Part shown: in pieces, positions 42,459 to 50,941 of the stretch
Layout: each line of letters opens with the position of its first letter
Position numbering within the stretch: the first letter of the stretch is position 1
NCBI GenBank assembly: GCA_029098505.1
Contig: JAQXOE010000031.1
Location: 1-59,087 of the forward strand
Reading direction: 5' to 3'
DNA length: 59,087 nt
Source of the DNA: Bacteroidales bacterium
Lineage (GTDB): Bacteria > Bacteroidota > Bacteroidia > Bacteroidales > UBA932
Translations under genes and position numbers: made by a program
Notes under the pieces: model-generated
Seen by the model: the letters and a program-made list of their open reading frames with translations, nothing else
Told to the model about the DNA's origin: nothing
Databases searched by the model: none

Positions 42459-44294
42459 ATGCAACACAAAGTCATTGACGTCAATGATGTCGTAATCCGT
42501 TTTGCCGGGGATTCCGGCGATGGAATGCAGCTTACAGGCTCACTCTTTGCGGATATGTCGGCCATTTACGGAAACGAGCTTTCCACATTCCCTGACTATC
42601 CGGCAGAAATCCGTGCCCCGCACGGCACTGTTTCGGGCGTGTCGGGATTTCAGGTCCACATCGGAAGCTCGGACATCAACACCCCTGGAGATTATTGCGA
42701 TCTCCTTGTAGCTATGAACCCTGCAGCTCTCAAGGCCAATGTGAAATGGTGCAAGAGAAATGCTATGATTCTGGTAGATGCGGATGCCTTTGATGAAATC
42801 GGAATGAAGAGAGCCGGTTTCGTCACGGATAACCCTTTTGAAGAACTCCACGTTGAGGACAAGGCCATAATCGCCGCCAATATTACATCCTTGACCGAGG
42901 AGAGCCTCAAGGATTCGGGTATGGATACCAAGAGCATCCACAAATGCAAGAATATGTTCACGCTCGGTATGGCCTGCTTCATCTACAACCGTCCGCTTGA
43001 ATATATCTATAACTATCTTGAGCGTAAATTTGCGAAGAAGCATCCAGAGATGATTGAGCCGAACAAGAAGGTGCTCAACGATGGATTCAACTACGCATCA
43101 AACATCCAGGCCATCCCTGACACCTACGTGATCGAGCCGGCCAAATTGAAAAAAGGTATCTATAGGAATATCAGCGGCAACCAGGCTACAGCCTGGGGTC
43201 TTCTCGCCGCTTCCGAAAAGTCGCATCTTCCTCTTTTCTGCGGCTCCTATCCTATCACTCCGGCCACTGCCATCCTTGAGGAGTTGGCAATATATAACTG
43301 CCTCGGAGTCAAGACTTTGCAGGCAGAAGATGAAATCGCCGGCATATGTACGGCCATTGGCGCCTCCTTCGCTGGCAATCTGGCTGTAACCACCACTTCA
43401 GGCCCGGGACTCTCACTAAAGAGCGAGGCTCTCGGACTGGCTGTGATGACCGAGCTCCCTCTCGTTGTTGTTGATGTACAGAGAGCCGGCCCATCAACGG
43501 GTATCCCTACCAAGACGGAGCAGACCGACCTCTCGCAGGCGCTTTACGGACGTAACGGAGAGTGTCCTGTTCCAATCGTGGCGGCCCATTCTCCATCGCA
43601 TTGCTTCGATGCAGCCTTCAATGCTGCAAAGATTGCCCTTGAGCATATGACTCCTGTCATCCTTCTCTCCGAGGGCTTCCTCGGCAACGGTTCGGAGCCT
43701 TGGCTCATCCCGTCAATGGCAGATTATCCTGAAATCAATCCTCCTTTCGCTACTTCCTGCGAAGGCCGCTTTCAGCCGTTCCAGCGTGATCCTGAGACAC
43801 TTGTACGCAGATGGGCTATCCCTGGACAGCGCGGTTTCGAACATCGTATCGGAGGCCTTGAGAAGAACCATAGAGGCGTCATTTCATCGGATCCGGACAA
43901 TCATCAGCTGATGGTGAACGAGAGAGAGGAAAAGGTTGAAAGAATCGCTGATTTCATCCCTGCACTTGAGGTTGACGGCCCTGCATCAGGCAAGCTGCTC
44001 GTGGTCGGCTGGGGTGGAACCTACGGACACATCATTTCTGCAGTGCATGAACTGCGTAATGCAGGCAAGGAAGTATCCTGCGTTCACTTTGATTATATCA
44101 AGCCGCTTCCAAAGAACACTGCGGAGGTATTCGCATCGTTCGAGAAGATCATCATCTGCGAGCTCAACAGCGGACAGTTCGCGAATTATCTCAGAGGCAG
44201 GCTTCCTCAGTTCAACTATCTTCAGTTCAACAAGATACAGGGACAGCCATTCCTCGTGAACGAGCTTGTTCAGGCTATCGAAAAGGCATTGTAG
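42459..44294 (+). CDS. korA: 2-oxoglutarate:ferredoxin oxidoreductase, fused gamma-alpha subunit
   Basis: Alpha subunit of 2-oxoacid:ferredoxin oxidoreductase (611 residues) with the gamma domain fused at the N-terminus. Residues about 1-190 are the gamma part (VIRFAGDSGDGMQLTGSLFA, then FPDYPAEIRAPHG). The rest is the pyrimidine-binding alpha part (GNQATAWGLLAASEKSHLPL, then YPITPATAILEEL) with the C-terminal domain (VVGWGGTYGHIISAV). The enzyme oxidatively decarboxylates 2-oxoglutarate to succinyl-CoA, reducing ferredoxin, or runs in reverse. Substrate assignment rests on the gamma-alpha arrangement; another 2-oxoacid is possible. It precedes korB by 3 bp. Confidence 0.9.
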   Translation: MQHKVIDVNDVVIRFAGDSGDGMQLTGSLFADMSAIYGNELSTFPDYPAEIRAPHGTVSGVSGFQVHIGSSDINTPGDYCDLLVAMNPAALKANVKWCKRNAMILVDADAFDEIGMKRAGFVTDNPFEELHVEDKAIIAANITSLTEESLKDSGMDTKSIHKCKNMFTLGMACFIYNRPLEYIYNYLERKFAKKHPEMIEPNKKVLNDGFNYASNIQAIPDTYVIEPAKLKKGIYRNISGNQATAWGLLAASEKSHLPLFCGSYPITPATAILEELAIYNCLGVKTLQAEDEIAGICTAIGASFAGNLAVTTTSGPGLSLKSEALGLAVMTELPLVVVDVQRAGPSTGIPTKTEQTDLSQALYGRNGECPVPIVAAHSPSHCFDAAFNAAKIALEHMTPVILLSEGFLGNGSEPWLIPSMADYPEINPPFATSCEGRFQPFQRDPETLVRRWAIPGQRGFEHRIGGLEKNHRGVISSDPDNHQLMVNEREEKVERIADFIPALEVDGPASGKLLVVGWGGTYGHIISAVHELRNAGKEVSCVHFDYIKPLPKNTAEVFASFEKIIICELNSGQFANYLRGRLPQFNYLQFNKIQGQPFLVNELVQAIEKAL

Positions 44295-44297
44295 ACT

Positions 44298-45317
44298 ATG
44301 GCAAATTTGACATTCAAGGATTTCAAGAGTGACCAGGAAGTCCGCTGGTGCCCGGGTTGCGGTGACCACGCAGTATTGGCCGCTCTCCAGAGAGCCCTCC
44401 CTAAGGTGAGTCAGGCTCTCAATTACGAAAAGGAGCGTTATGTAGTCGTTTCCGGTATTGGCTGCTCGTCACGTCTCCCATATTATGTGGATACTTACGG
44501 ATTCCACAGTATCCACGGACGCGCTACCGCCATTTCCACAGGCATCAAGGTGGCTAATCCTACTCTGACCGTATGGCAGGCTTGCGGTGACGGCGACGCT
44601 CTCGCCATCGGCGGAAACCACTTCATTCACGCAATCAGAAGAAACATTGACATCAACATCATTCTCTTCAACAACCAGATTTACGGTCTGACCAAGGGCC
44701 AGTATTCTCCTACCTCGAAACTGGGTGCCATCACCAAAACCTCTCCTTATGGAACCGTGGAGCATCCATTCACTCCGGGCAGCCTCGTGCTCGGAGCCAA
44801 GGGCACTTTCTTCGCCCGCAGCCTCGATACCGAGCTCAAACTCAATGAGGAGATTATGACCCAGGCCGCACTTCACGACGGTTGCTCAGTTATGGAAATG
44901 CTCACCAACTGCGTGATTTTCAATGACGGTACCCACAGGGCTATCTCCGATCCAGCTGTCAAGGCGGACAGGACCATAGTCCTCCATCACGGCGAAAAGA
45001 TGATATTCGGCAAAGACAGGGACAAGGGTCTCATCTACGATGGAAAGAAAATCAGAGTCGTGACCATAGGCCAGGGCGGATTCTCTGAAGAGGATGTCCT
45101 CGTACACGATGCCCACACGGACAATATCGGAATACATATGGCACTTGCCGATATGAAGGGTCCCGACTATCCTGTTGCCCTTGGTGTCATCCGTGATGTT
45201 CAGGACATCACCTACGATGACGGTGTACGAGACAAGGTCAAGGAACAGATGTTGAAATCCAAAATCCATTGCGTGGACGACCTTCTCCGCAGTGGATCCA
45301 CCTGGGAAGTAAAATAA
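44298..45317 (+). CDS. korB: 2-oxoglutarate:ferredoxin oxidoreductase, beta subunit
   Basis: Thiamine-diphosphate and Fe-S subunit, 339 residues. The [4Fe-4S] ligands are all visible: C18 and C21 (WCPGCGDH), C56 (GIGCSSRL) and C205 (TNCVIFN). The ThDP motif is GDGDALAIGGNHFIHA (about 97-112) ending in NNQIYGLTKGQYSPTS. It forms the oxidoreductase with KorA and gives the anaerobic route through the TCA branch. Confidence 0.94.
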   Translation: MANLTFKDFKSDQEVRWCPGCGDHAVLAALQRALPKVSQALNYEKERYVVVSGIGCSSRLPYYVDTYGFHSIHGRATAISTGIKVANPTLTVWQACGDGDALAIGGNHFIHAIRRNIDINIILFNNQIYGLTKGQYSPTSKLGAITKTSPYGTVEHPFTPGSLVLGAKGTFFARSLDTELKLNEEIMTQAALHDGCSVMEMLTNCVIFNDGTHRAISDPAVKADRTIVLHHGEKMIFGKDRDKGLIYDGKKIRVVTIGQGGFSEEDVLVHDAHTDNIGIHMALADMKGPDYPVALGVIRDVQDITYDDGVRDKVKEQMLKSKIHCVDDLLRSGSTWEVK

Positions 45318-45326
45318 TGGATTATA

Positions 45327-46115
45327 ATGATTGATTTCAAGGACAAGAACATACTGATAACGGGAGCCAGCTCTGGAATCGGAGCCGCAATGTCCCGCTG
45401 TATCGCCTCAATGGGCGGACGTCTCTTCCTGGCAGCCAGAAGTGTGGACAAGCTGGAAGATGTGAGGAAGGAATGCATTGCCCTTGGAGCCAATGCAGAG
45501 ACTTTTTGTGTGGATATGGCGTCGATGGACTCGATCGACGCCTTCGTCCGTACAGTGCAGGAACGCAGGCTGCTCTTTGACGTAATTGTGCTGAATGCGG
45601 GCATTTCCCAGCGGGCGCTGACTCTCGAAACGGATTTCGAAGTGGACAGGAAGGTGATGGAAACCAACTTTTTCGGGCCGGTTTACCTCACGAAGAAGCT
45701 GCGCGACCAGCTTGTGGGCAGACCGTTGAGCCTGGCTGTCACCACCTCGATATCGGGTCTTTTCGGCTTCCCTCTCCGCTCCGCATATTGCGCCTCCAAA
45801 CACGCGCTCTTCGGCTTTTTCGAATCTCTTGAGGCGGAGAACCCGAACGTGAGGGTTACCTTCCTCATTCCCGGCAGAATAAACACTCCTATCAGCAAGA
45901 GCGCCGTCCTCAAGGATGGCAGCAGCTATGCGAAGATGGACAAGGGCCAGGCCAATGGAATGGATGTCGATAAATGCGCGAGGATTGCAGTCAGGGCAAT
46001 TGCCAGACGCAAACACAGAAAGCTCATCGGTGGATTCGAGCTCACAATGGTATATATCAAAAAATGGTGCCCTTGGCTTTATTACAAGCTGGCGGGCAGA
46101 ATATCTGCAACATAA
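45327..46115 (+). CDS. Short-chain dehydrogenase/reductase
   Basis: Classical SDR of 262 residues. The cofactor motif TGASSGIG (about 13-20) and NAGIS (about 91-95) are followed by the catalytic region with Ser in TTSISGLFG and YCASKHALFG (YxxxK at about 152-156). The Arg in LAARSVDKL after strand 2 suggests NADP(H). Substrate unknown. It is 9 bp after korB and 2 bp before the VOC gene, so probably in one unit with them. Confidence 0.9.
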   Translation: MIDFKDKNILITGASSGIGAAMSRCIASMGGRLFLAARSVDKLEDVRKECIALGANAETFCVDMASMDSIDAFVRTVQERRLLFDVIVLNAGISQRALTLETDFEVDRKVMETNFFGPVYLTKKLRDQLVGRPLSLAVTTSISGLFGFPLRSAYCASKHALFGFFESLEAENPNVRVTFLIPGRINTPISKSAVLKDGSSYAKMDKGQANGMDVDKCARIAVRAIARRKHRKLIGGFELTMVYIKKWCPWLYYKLAGRISAT

Positions 46116-46117
46116 TC

Positions 46118-47197
46118 ATGGAAAAACCTACCGTAATATGTGGCGTCCAGCAAGTTGGCGTCGGAATCAAAGATGTAGTTGAAGCTTATAACTGGTATAT
46201 CAAGGCTTTCGGAGTCGATATCCTTGTGGCTGATGCCCTGGGTGTCGCTGAGAGGATGCTTCCTTATACAGGAGGCAAACCGCGTCCTCGCCGCGCCGTG
46301 CTCGCTGCCAATCTGAAGGGTGGCGGTGGTCTCGAAGTATGGCAGCCTATGGACAATAATATCACCCCTCCGAAGGAAGCTGCCGCGCTGGGAGACTACG
46401 GTATCGCAGTCTGCAAGGTGAAGGCCCTGGATATCGAAAAGGCTTACGGACATTTCAAGACCCTCGAGGGAGCATCCCTGCTCGGAGGTATATCTGAGGC
46501 CCCATACGGGAAGCGTCATTTCTACATCACTGACCCTTATGGCAATATCTTTGAAATCGTTGAGGATGACTACACCCTCTTCAATCTCAAGGAGTATCCG
46601 ACAGGAGGCGTTCACGGAGCCGTAATCGGAGTGTCAGATATGGACAAGTCCATAGAGTTCTATGCCAAGCTTCTGGGCTATGACAAAGTCCTCTTCGACA
46701 GTACTGGCGAGTTCGGGGATTTGAAGGGTCTTCCCGGAGGCAATGGAAAATTCCGTCGCGTCCTGATTACCACTACAGCCCCTCTCCAGGGACCTTTCGC
46801 GGAATTGTATGGCTATGGCGTCATCGAGCTGCTTCAGGCCTATGACAGGACTCCGAAGAAGGTCTTCGAGGGCAGATGGTGGGGTGACCCCGGCTTCATC
46901 CAGATTTGCTTTGACATCCGCAATATGGAGGGTATGAGAGCCCGTGCCAAGGCTCTTGGACACGATTTTGTCTGCGATGGAGGCACTGACTTCAAGATGG
47001 CTGAAGCTGACGGCCACTTTACCTATGTAGAGGACCCGGACGGCACGCTTATTGAACTGGTTGAGACCTATAGGGTACCTGTTTACAAGAAATTGGGCAT
47101 ATACCTCAATGTAAAGAACAAGGATGCCCGCAAGACCCTTCCTCGCCTTATTATGAGAGCGATGAAGTTCTTGAGGGTTAAGAGCATACACGCATAA
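46118..47197 (+). CDS. Protein with two VOC (glyoxalase/bleomycin-resistance fold) domains
   Basis: A 359-residue cytoplasmic protein with two vicinal-oxygen-chelate modules. The first covers about 5-150 (VGVGIKDVVEAYNWYIKAFGV, with DPYGNIFEIVED closing it). The second covers about 165-325 (HGAVIGVSDMDKSIEFYAKLLGY, with DPDGTLIELVETYRVP closing it). Each closing segment supplies a Glu metal ligand. Enzymes of this fold include glyoxalase I, epimerases and extradiol dioxygenases, so the reaction cannot be named. The ATG at 46118 is used; the frame extends back into the SDR gene without family similarity. Confidence 0.82.
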   Translation: MEKPTVICGVQQVGVGIKDVVEAYNWYIKAFGVDILVADALGVAERMLPYTGGKPRPRRAVLAANLKGGGGLEVWQPMDNNITPPKEAAALGDYGIAVCKVKALDIEKAYGHFKTLEGASLLGGISEAPYGKRHFYITDPYGNIFEIVEDDYTLFNLKEYPTGGVHGAVIGVSDMDKSIEFYAKLLGYDKVLFDSTGEFGDLKGLPGGNGKFRRVLITTTAPLQGPFAELYGYGVIELLQAYDRTPKKVFEGRWWGDPGFIQICFDIRNMEGMRARAKALGHDFVCDGGTDFKMAEADGHFTYVEDPDGTLIELVETYRVPVYKKLGIYLNVKNKDARKTLPRLIMRAMKFLRVKSIHA

Positions 47198-47217
47198 GGA
47201 CTGCAATTGCAGTCCTT
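47196..47217. promoter_or_regulatory. Perfect 22-bp palindrome upstream of gdhA
   Basis: AAGGACTGCAATTGCAGTCC plus TT is an exact palindrome without spacer, starting inside the stop codon of the VOC gene and lying 31 bp before the gdhA ATG. There is no T-tract, so it is a poor terminator; an operator for gdhA or an RNA processing hairpin are the alternatives. Confidence 0.55.
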
Positions 47218-47248
47218 GAACCAATACTTAACACTAACCACATTTTTA

Positions 47249-48592
47249 ATGAAAACAGAACAGATCATGGCCGGATTGCAGGCCAAGTATCCTGGAGAAA
47301 GCGAGTACCTCCAGGCGGTTCAGGAAGTGCTCGAGTCAATCGAGGACGTTTATAATCAGCATCCTGAATTTGAAAAGGCAAAAATTGTGGAGAGAATGGT
47401 CGAGCCTGACCGTATCTTCACTTTCCGCGTCACTTGGGTTGATGACCAGGGAGAAGTTCAGACCAATCTCGGTTATCGTATTCAGTTCAACTCCGCTATC
47501 GGACCGTACAAGGGAGGTCTCCGTTTCCACAAGGCTGTTACCCCGTCAATGCTCAAGTTCCTCGGATTTGAGCAGACATTCAAGAATGCACTTACCACCC
47601 TTCCTATGGGTGGAGCAAAGGGAGGCTCGGATTTCAATCCGAGAGGCCGTTCAGATGAAGAAATAATGCGTTTCTGCCAGGCCTTTATGACCGAGCTCTG
47701 GCAGTGCATAGGCCCTGACCAGGATATTCCTGCCGGAGATGTCGGTGTCGGAGGCCGCGAAATCGGCTATCTCTACGGTATGTACAAGAAGCTTGCACGC
47801 GAGTACAATACTGGTGTGCTTACCGGAAAGGGAGCTACCTGGGGAGGTTCCATACTCCGCCCAGAGGCTACTGGCTTCGGTGCCCTCTACTTCACCCAGC
47901 ACGTCCTTCACCACGCAGGCAAGGACATAGCTGGAAAGAGGATTGCCCTCTCGGGCTTCGGAAACGTGGCTTGGGGTGCTGCTATCAAGGCTACCCAACT
48001 TGGAGCAAAGGTGGTGGCTATCTCAGGACCTGACGGTGTCTGCCACATTCCTGACGGCATTACCAAGGAGATGATCGACTATATGCTCGTAATGCGTGCA
48101 TCAAACCGTGACCGCGTGGAGGATATGGCTACCAGATTCCCAGACAGGGCGCAGTTCGTAGCAGGCAAGAAGGCTTGGAGCATCCCTTGCGACATTGCCC
48201 TGCCTTGTGCTTTCCAGAATGAGCTCTCCGAGGAGGATGCAAAGGAACTGGTTGCGAACGGCTGCTGGTGCTGCTGTGAGGTGTCAAATATGGGCTGCCA
48301 GCCGGGAGCCATCCATTACTTCCAGCACAACGGCATACTCTTCGCTCCGGGCAAGGCAGTGAATGCAGGTGGTGTGGCTACTTCCGGTCTTGAAATGACC
48401 CAAAATGCATCTCACATCAGTTGGACTGCAGACGAGGTGGACAACAAGCTCCACACCATTATGCAGAGCATCCACGAGCAGTGCGTCAAGTACGGAACCC
48501 AGGAAGACGGCAGCATCGACTATGTTAAGGGTGCGAATATTGCCGGCTTCATGAAGGTGGCTACCGCAATGCTTGAGCAGGGAATCATCTAA
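47249..48592 (+). CDS. gdhA: NADP-type glutamate dehydrogenase
   Basis: Hexameric class I glutamate dehydrogenase, 447 residues, interconverting 2-oxoglutarate plus ammonia and glutamate. The substrate region GPYKGGLRFHKAV, PMGGAKGGSDFNPRG and the catalytic Asp segment DQDIPAGDVGVGGREI are intact. The Rossmann domain begins near KRIALSGFGNVAWGAA. NADP preference is inferred from family, not from a visible residue. The ATG at 47249 (MKTEQIMAGLQAKYPG) is preferred over an upstream non-ATG start inside the palindrome. It sits next to 2-oxoglutarate metabolism genes and an eroded ammonium transporter. Confidence 0.96.
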   Translation: MKTEQIMAGLQAKYPGESEYLQAVQEVLESIEDVYNQHPEFEKAKIVERMVEPDRIFTFRVTWVDDQGEVQTNLGYRIQFNSAIGPYKGGLRFHKAVTPSMLKFLGFEQTFKNALTTLPMGGAKGGSDFNPRGRSDEEIMRFCQAFMTELWQCIGPDQDIPAGDVGVGGREIGYLYGMYKKLAREYNTGVLTGKGATWGGSILRPEATGFGALYFTQHVLHHAGKDIAGKRIALSGFGNVAWGAAIKATQLGAKVVAISGPDGVCHIPDGITKEMIDYMLVMRASNRDRVEDMATRFPDRAQFVAGKKAWSIPCDIALPCAFQNELSEEDAKELVANGCWCCCEVSNMGCQPGAIHYFQHNGILFAPGKAVNAGGVATSGLEMTQNASHISWTADEVDNKLHTIMQSIHEQCVKYGTQEDGSIDYVKGANIAGFMKVATAMLEQGII

Positions 48593-48612
48593 ACCCTCCT
48601 TTCAGATAAATT

Positions 48613-48650
48613 GAAGGATGACCGGAGAGTCAAAGCCCTGGCCATCCTTC
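48613..48650 (+). terminator. Possible weak terminator after gdhA
   Basis: GAAGGATG (48613-48620) and CATCCTTC (48643-48650) form a perfect 8-bp stem around 22 nt, followed by TTCCTT. The U-run is poor, so termination is uncertain. Confidence 0.4.
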
Positions 48651-48688
48651 TTCCTTAAAGACGTAAATGAACAAGTCGAATGCTGGAA

Positions 48689-48814
48689 TCAGTTGTTGTA
48701 TGCCGATTCTCCGTGTTCGTAGATATCCAAACCTTCATCTTCCACTCTTGGCTCGACTCTGATGCCCCAGATTTTGTCCAGAATCTTCAGGCTTGCATAG
48801 CCCAATACGAAGTC
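48689..48814 (-). pseudogene. 3' remnant of an ammonium transporter gene (amt)
   Basis: On the minus strand this segment translates into 41 residues ending in a stop that look like the cytoplasmic tail of Amt transporters: LKILDKIWGIRVEPRVEDEG followed by LDIYEHGESAYNN. The LDxxEHGxxAY ending is characteristic of the family. Upstream on the minus strand the frame dissolves into A/T-rich sequence and the promoter of the next plus-strand gene, so the remaining 400 or so residues and the start are missing. Amt genes often accompany nitrogen-assimilation genes, and gdhA is the neighbour. Read as a deletion relic. Confidence 0.72.
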
Positions 48815-48843
48815 CCTTTTTTTAGCTTTTTTATATAAAACGA

Positions 48844-48876
48844 TTTTTGAAAAGCCGGACTACTTGATTAACTTTG
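48844..48876 (+). promoter_or_regulatory. Promoter of the flavodoxin-like oxidoreductase
   Basis: TTTTTG (48844-48849), a 19-bp spacer and TAACTTTG (48869-48876) form a full Bacteroidetes promoter, 19 bp before the ATG at 48896. It lies directly beyond the broken end of the amt remnant. Confidence 0.72.
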
Positions 48877-48895
48877 CCGGCAAAGACATTCCGAA

Positions 48896-49969
48896 ATGAG
48901 GGTTCTGATTATCAATGGAAACCCAGATGGGGAGACAACATCCGCCCTGAGGGCCTGCAAACATATAGGGAAGGCTTTCCCCGATCACGAGTTCGACCAG
49001 CTTGATGCGGGCGCAGGGATTCGCGTATTGGAGAGCAGCTTCCAAAGCGCAGCCAAACTGATTGCCGCCGCGGATCTTCTCATCTTTTCTTTCAGGGCGG
49101 GCTCCTGCTTTGCCCCTGCTCCCATACATCGTCTCATTGCACTTATGAAGCAGTCTGTGGAGAGGGGAGAACTCTCATTTGAGGGCAAGGCCGCGACCCT
49201 GCTCTGCTCCGCTGGACCGCTGTCAGAAGGTTTCGTGCGGGCCTTCATTGAAGACAATTGCGCTGACCTTGGCCTGAACTTCATCGATGGTTTCAGCGCA
49301 GAGGAGAAGGCCTTGCGCTCGAAAGAGGCATTGGGTGCTGCACTTGCTTTCTTTTCTTTCGTGCTCTGGAGCATCTCTGAGGGCGTTTTCAAGACTCCGC
49401 GCCTTCTTTCTGACGAATTCACTCCGGTCAAGCTTCCATTTGCCGGCCTGCTCAGCATCACTCCCGAAGTATTGCCCCTGACGCACCGGAAAAGCATCGC
49501 AATAGTAATGGACTCCGCGCCTGGGGACAGCCGCTTGCCGGCAATGGTTTCGCGCCTCAAGGCCAGATTGCCTTATATCACGGAGGTGCTCAATATCAGG
49601 GACTTGCGCTGCTGCAGCGAGCTCGACTCATACCTTCGGGACAGCATAGGCCGTCACGATGCCATCGTCTGCGCCTTCAGTATTGAAGACCATTCGATGG
49701 GCTTCCGCTTCCGTCTTCTCGATGATATTCTTTATGGCAATGAGGGAGCTCGTCCGGTCTTCGCGGCTTGCGGCTATCTGATAAGCGGCGCTTTGAGTCG
49801 CGAAGGGCAATTGCGCAGCATTCTCGAGACTTGTGCGAGGGAGAGAAGCTGCTGCTATGCCGGCCTCGCATGCGATGAATCCGAAACCGAGCAGGCCATT
49901 GACAGGCTCGCCAGAAGACTTCAGTATGCCCTCGAGCATAGTTGCTTTCCTGCACGCGGGCGTAAATGA
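48896..49969 (+). CDS. NAD(P)H-dependent flavodoxin-fold oxidoreductase, double-length
   Basis: A 357-residue protein. It starts with a flavodoxin-like first strand and FMN phosphate loop (VLIINGNPDGETTSALRACK, about 3-22) followed by DLLIFSFRAGSCFAPAPIHRLIALM, as in flavodoxin_2/NADPH-dependent FMN reductases of about 180 residues. The second half begins again with a strand-loop-helix pattern (KSIAIVMDSAPGDSRLPAMVS, near 200) and may be a diverged second copy. The middle has a short hydrophobic segment (about 145-165). Electron acceptor unknown. Many Cys residues sit in the last third. It has its own promoter. Confidence 0.7.
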   Translation: MRVLIINGNPDGETTSALRACKHIGKAFPDHEFDQLDAGAGIRVLESSFQSAAKLIAAADLLIFSFRAGSCFAPAPIHRLIALMKQSVERGELSFEGKAATLLCSAGPLSEGFVRAFIEDNCADLGLNFIDGFSAEEKALRSKEALGAALAFFSFVLWSISEGVFKTPRLLSDEFTPVKLPFAGLLSITPEVLPLTHRKSIAIVMDSAPGDSRLPAMVSRLKARLPYITEVLNIRDLRCCSELDSYLRDSIGRHDAIVCAFSIEDHSMGFRFRLLDDILYGNEGARPVFAACGYLISGALSREGQLRSILETCARERSCCYAGLACDESETEQAIDRLARRLQYALEHSCFPARGRK

Positions 49970-50001
49970 CCCGAATCAGGGGCGGATTCGAAATAATTGG
50001 T

Positions 50002-50009
50002 TATATTTG
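50002..50009 (+). promoter_or_regulatory. Putative -7 box of ridA
   Basis: TATATTTG matches TAnnTTTG 20 bp before the ridA ATG; no TTG is at the expected distance. Confidence 0.4.
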
Positions 50010-50029
50010 TAGAATTAATTGATACGACA

Positions 50030-50404
50030 ATGAAAAAGATAATTGCATCGAACAACGCTCCTGCAGCGGTCGGCCCTTATTCTCAGGCCATTGAACTGAA
50101 CGGTACACTCTTCGTGTCGGGACAGCTTCCCGTGAATCCTGCCGACGGCAGCGTTCCTGAGGGAATCGAGGCTCAGACCAGACAGTCACTCCAGAACATA
50201 GGAGCCATTCTTGAAGAGGCCGGACTCAGTTTCAATGATGTCGTAAAGACCACCGTCCTCCTGGAGGATATCGCTGATTTCGGCGCAATGAATGCCGTTT
50301 ATGCGGAGTTCTTCCCCGAGACCAAGCCTGCACGCGTATGCTATCAGGTAGTGGCTCTTCCTAAGGGCGTGAAAGTTGAAATCGATGCAATAGCGGGCAA
50401 ATAG
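50030..50404 (+). CDS. ridA: RidA-family enamine/imine deaminase
   Basis: A 124-residue RidA (YjgF/YER057c/UK114) protein that hydrolyses reactive 2-aminoacrylate-type enamines released by PLP enzymes. The family start APAAVGPYSQAIELNGTLFVSGQLP and the C-terminal ARVCYQVVALPKGVKVEIDAIA, with the conserved Arg for substrate carboxylate binding, are intact. It forms a trimer in the cytosol. The ATG at 50030 is chosen because upstream codons lack similarity. The nitroreductase follows after 2 bp. Confidence 0.95.
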   Translation: MKKIIASNNAPAAVGPYSQAIELNGTLFVSGQLPVNPADGSVPEGIEAQTRQSLQNIGAILEEAGLSFNDVVKTTVLLEDIADFGAMNAVYAEFFPETKPARVCYQVVALPKGVKVEIDAIAGK

Positions 50405-50406
50405 TT

Positions 50407-50889
50407 ATGGAATTCTCAGAAGTAATCGAAAAAAGGCATTCGGTCAGAAAATATACTGACCAGCCTATTGACAGGGAAATCATTGATACCATACTCAGCA
50501 TCGCGGCTACAGCGCCGTCTTCGAGAAACAGTCACAGCAGTGCCTTTATGGTCGTTGAGGACAAGGATACCCTCGGCGCCCTTTCGGAGATGAGGGACAG
50601 CGGCTCGGCGTTTATGAAAAATGCCCAGGCTGCCATTGTTGTGCTTGGAGATGAGACCAAGACAGACATCTGGGTAGAGAATTGCGCCATTTCCGCTACC
50701 TTCGTCCAGCTCGCGGCTACGGCTATGGATTTGGGCAGCTGCTGGGTGCACGTCCGTGAACGCCAGCGCTCGAAGACCGATGCTTCCAAAGGTCTTGCGG
50801 AGGATTATGTTCGTGAACTGCTCGGTGTCAAGGAAGGGCTCCGCGTGCTCTGCGTGATTGCCCTCGGCTATGAGGATTGCGGTGAATAA
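50407..50889 (+). CDS. Nitroreductase-family FMN protein
   Basis: A 160-residue nitroreductase-fold flavoprotein. The N-terminal FMN-binding pattern EKRHSVRKYTDQPID and the AATAPSSRNSHSSAFMVVEDK segment are diagnostic, and the C-terminal DLGSCWVHVRERQR and VLCVIALGYEDC complete the domain. It is a short, single-domain member acting as an NAD(P)H-dependent reductase on an unknown substrate. Co-directional with ridA, 2 bp apart. Confidence 0.9.
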   Translation: MEFSEVIEKRHSVRKYTDQPIDREIIDTILSIAATAPSSRNSHSSAFMVVEDKDTLGALSEMRDSGSAFMKNAQAAIVVLGDETKTDIWVENCAISATFVQLAATAMDLGSCWVHVRERQRSKTDASKGLAEDYVRELLGVKEGLRVLCVIALGYEDCGE

Positions 50890-50924
50890 TGCCGGAAAAG
50901 GTCGGGTTATTCATTGAAAATGAT

Positions 50925-50941
50925 TAACTTCGCCCCCCCCC
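50925..50941 (+). promoter_or_regulatory. C9 tract behind a degenerate -7 box, before the DASS transporter
   Basis: TAACTTCG (50925-50932) is one base off TAnnTTTG and is followed directly by nine C (50933-50941), where transcription would be expected to start. Homopolymeric G/C tracts at promoters can vary in length and switch expression. The -33 position reads TCG. A sequencing or assembly length error is possible. Confidence 0.4.

Noticed and set aside
45974..46117. Upstream extension of the VOC protein into the SDR gene
   Set aside because: The 48 extra codons are out-of-frame SDR sequence; the first VOC strand begins right after the ATG at 46118.
47196..47217. The gdhA palindrome as a terminator
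   Set aside because: It has no loop and no T-run, and transcription into gdhA has no other evident promoter in the gap.
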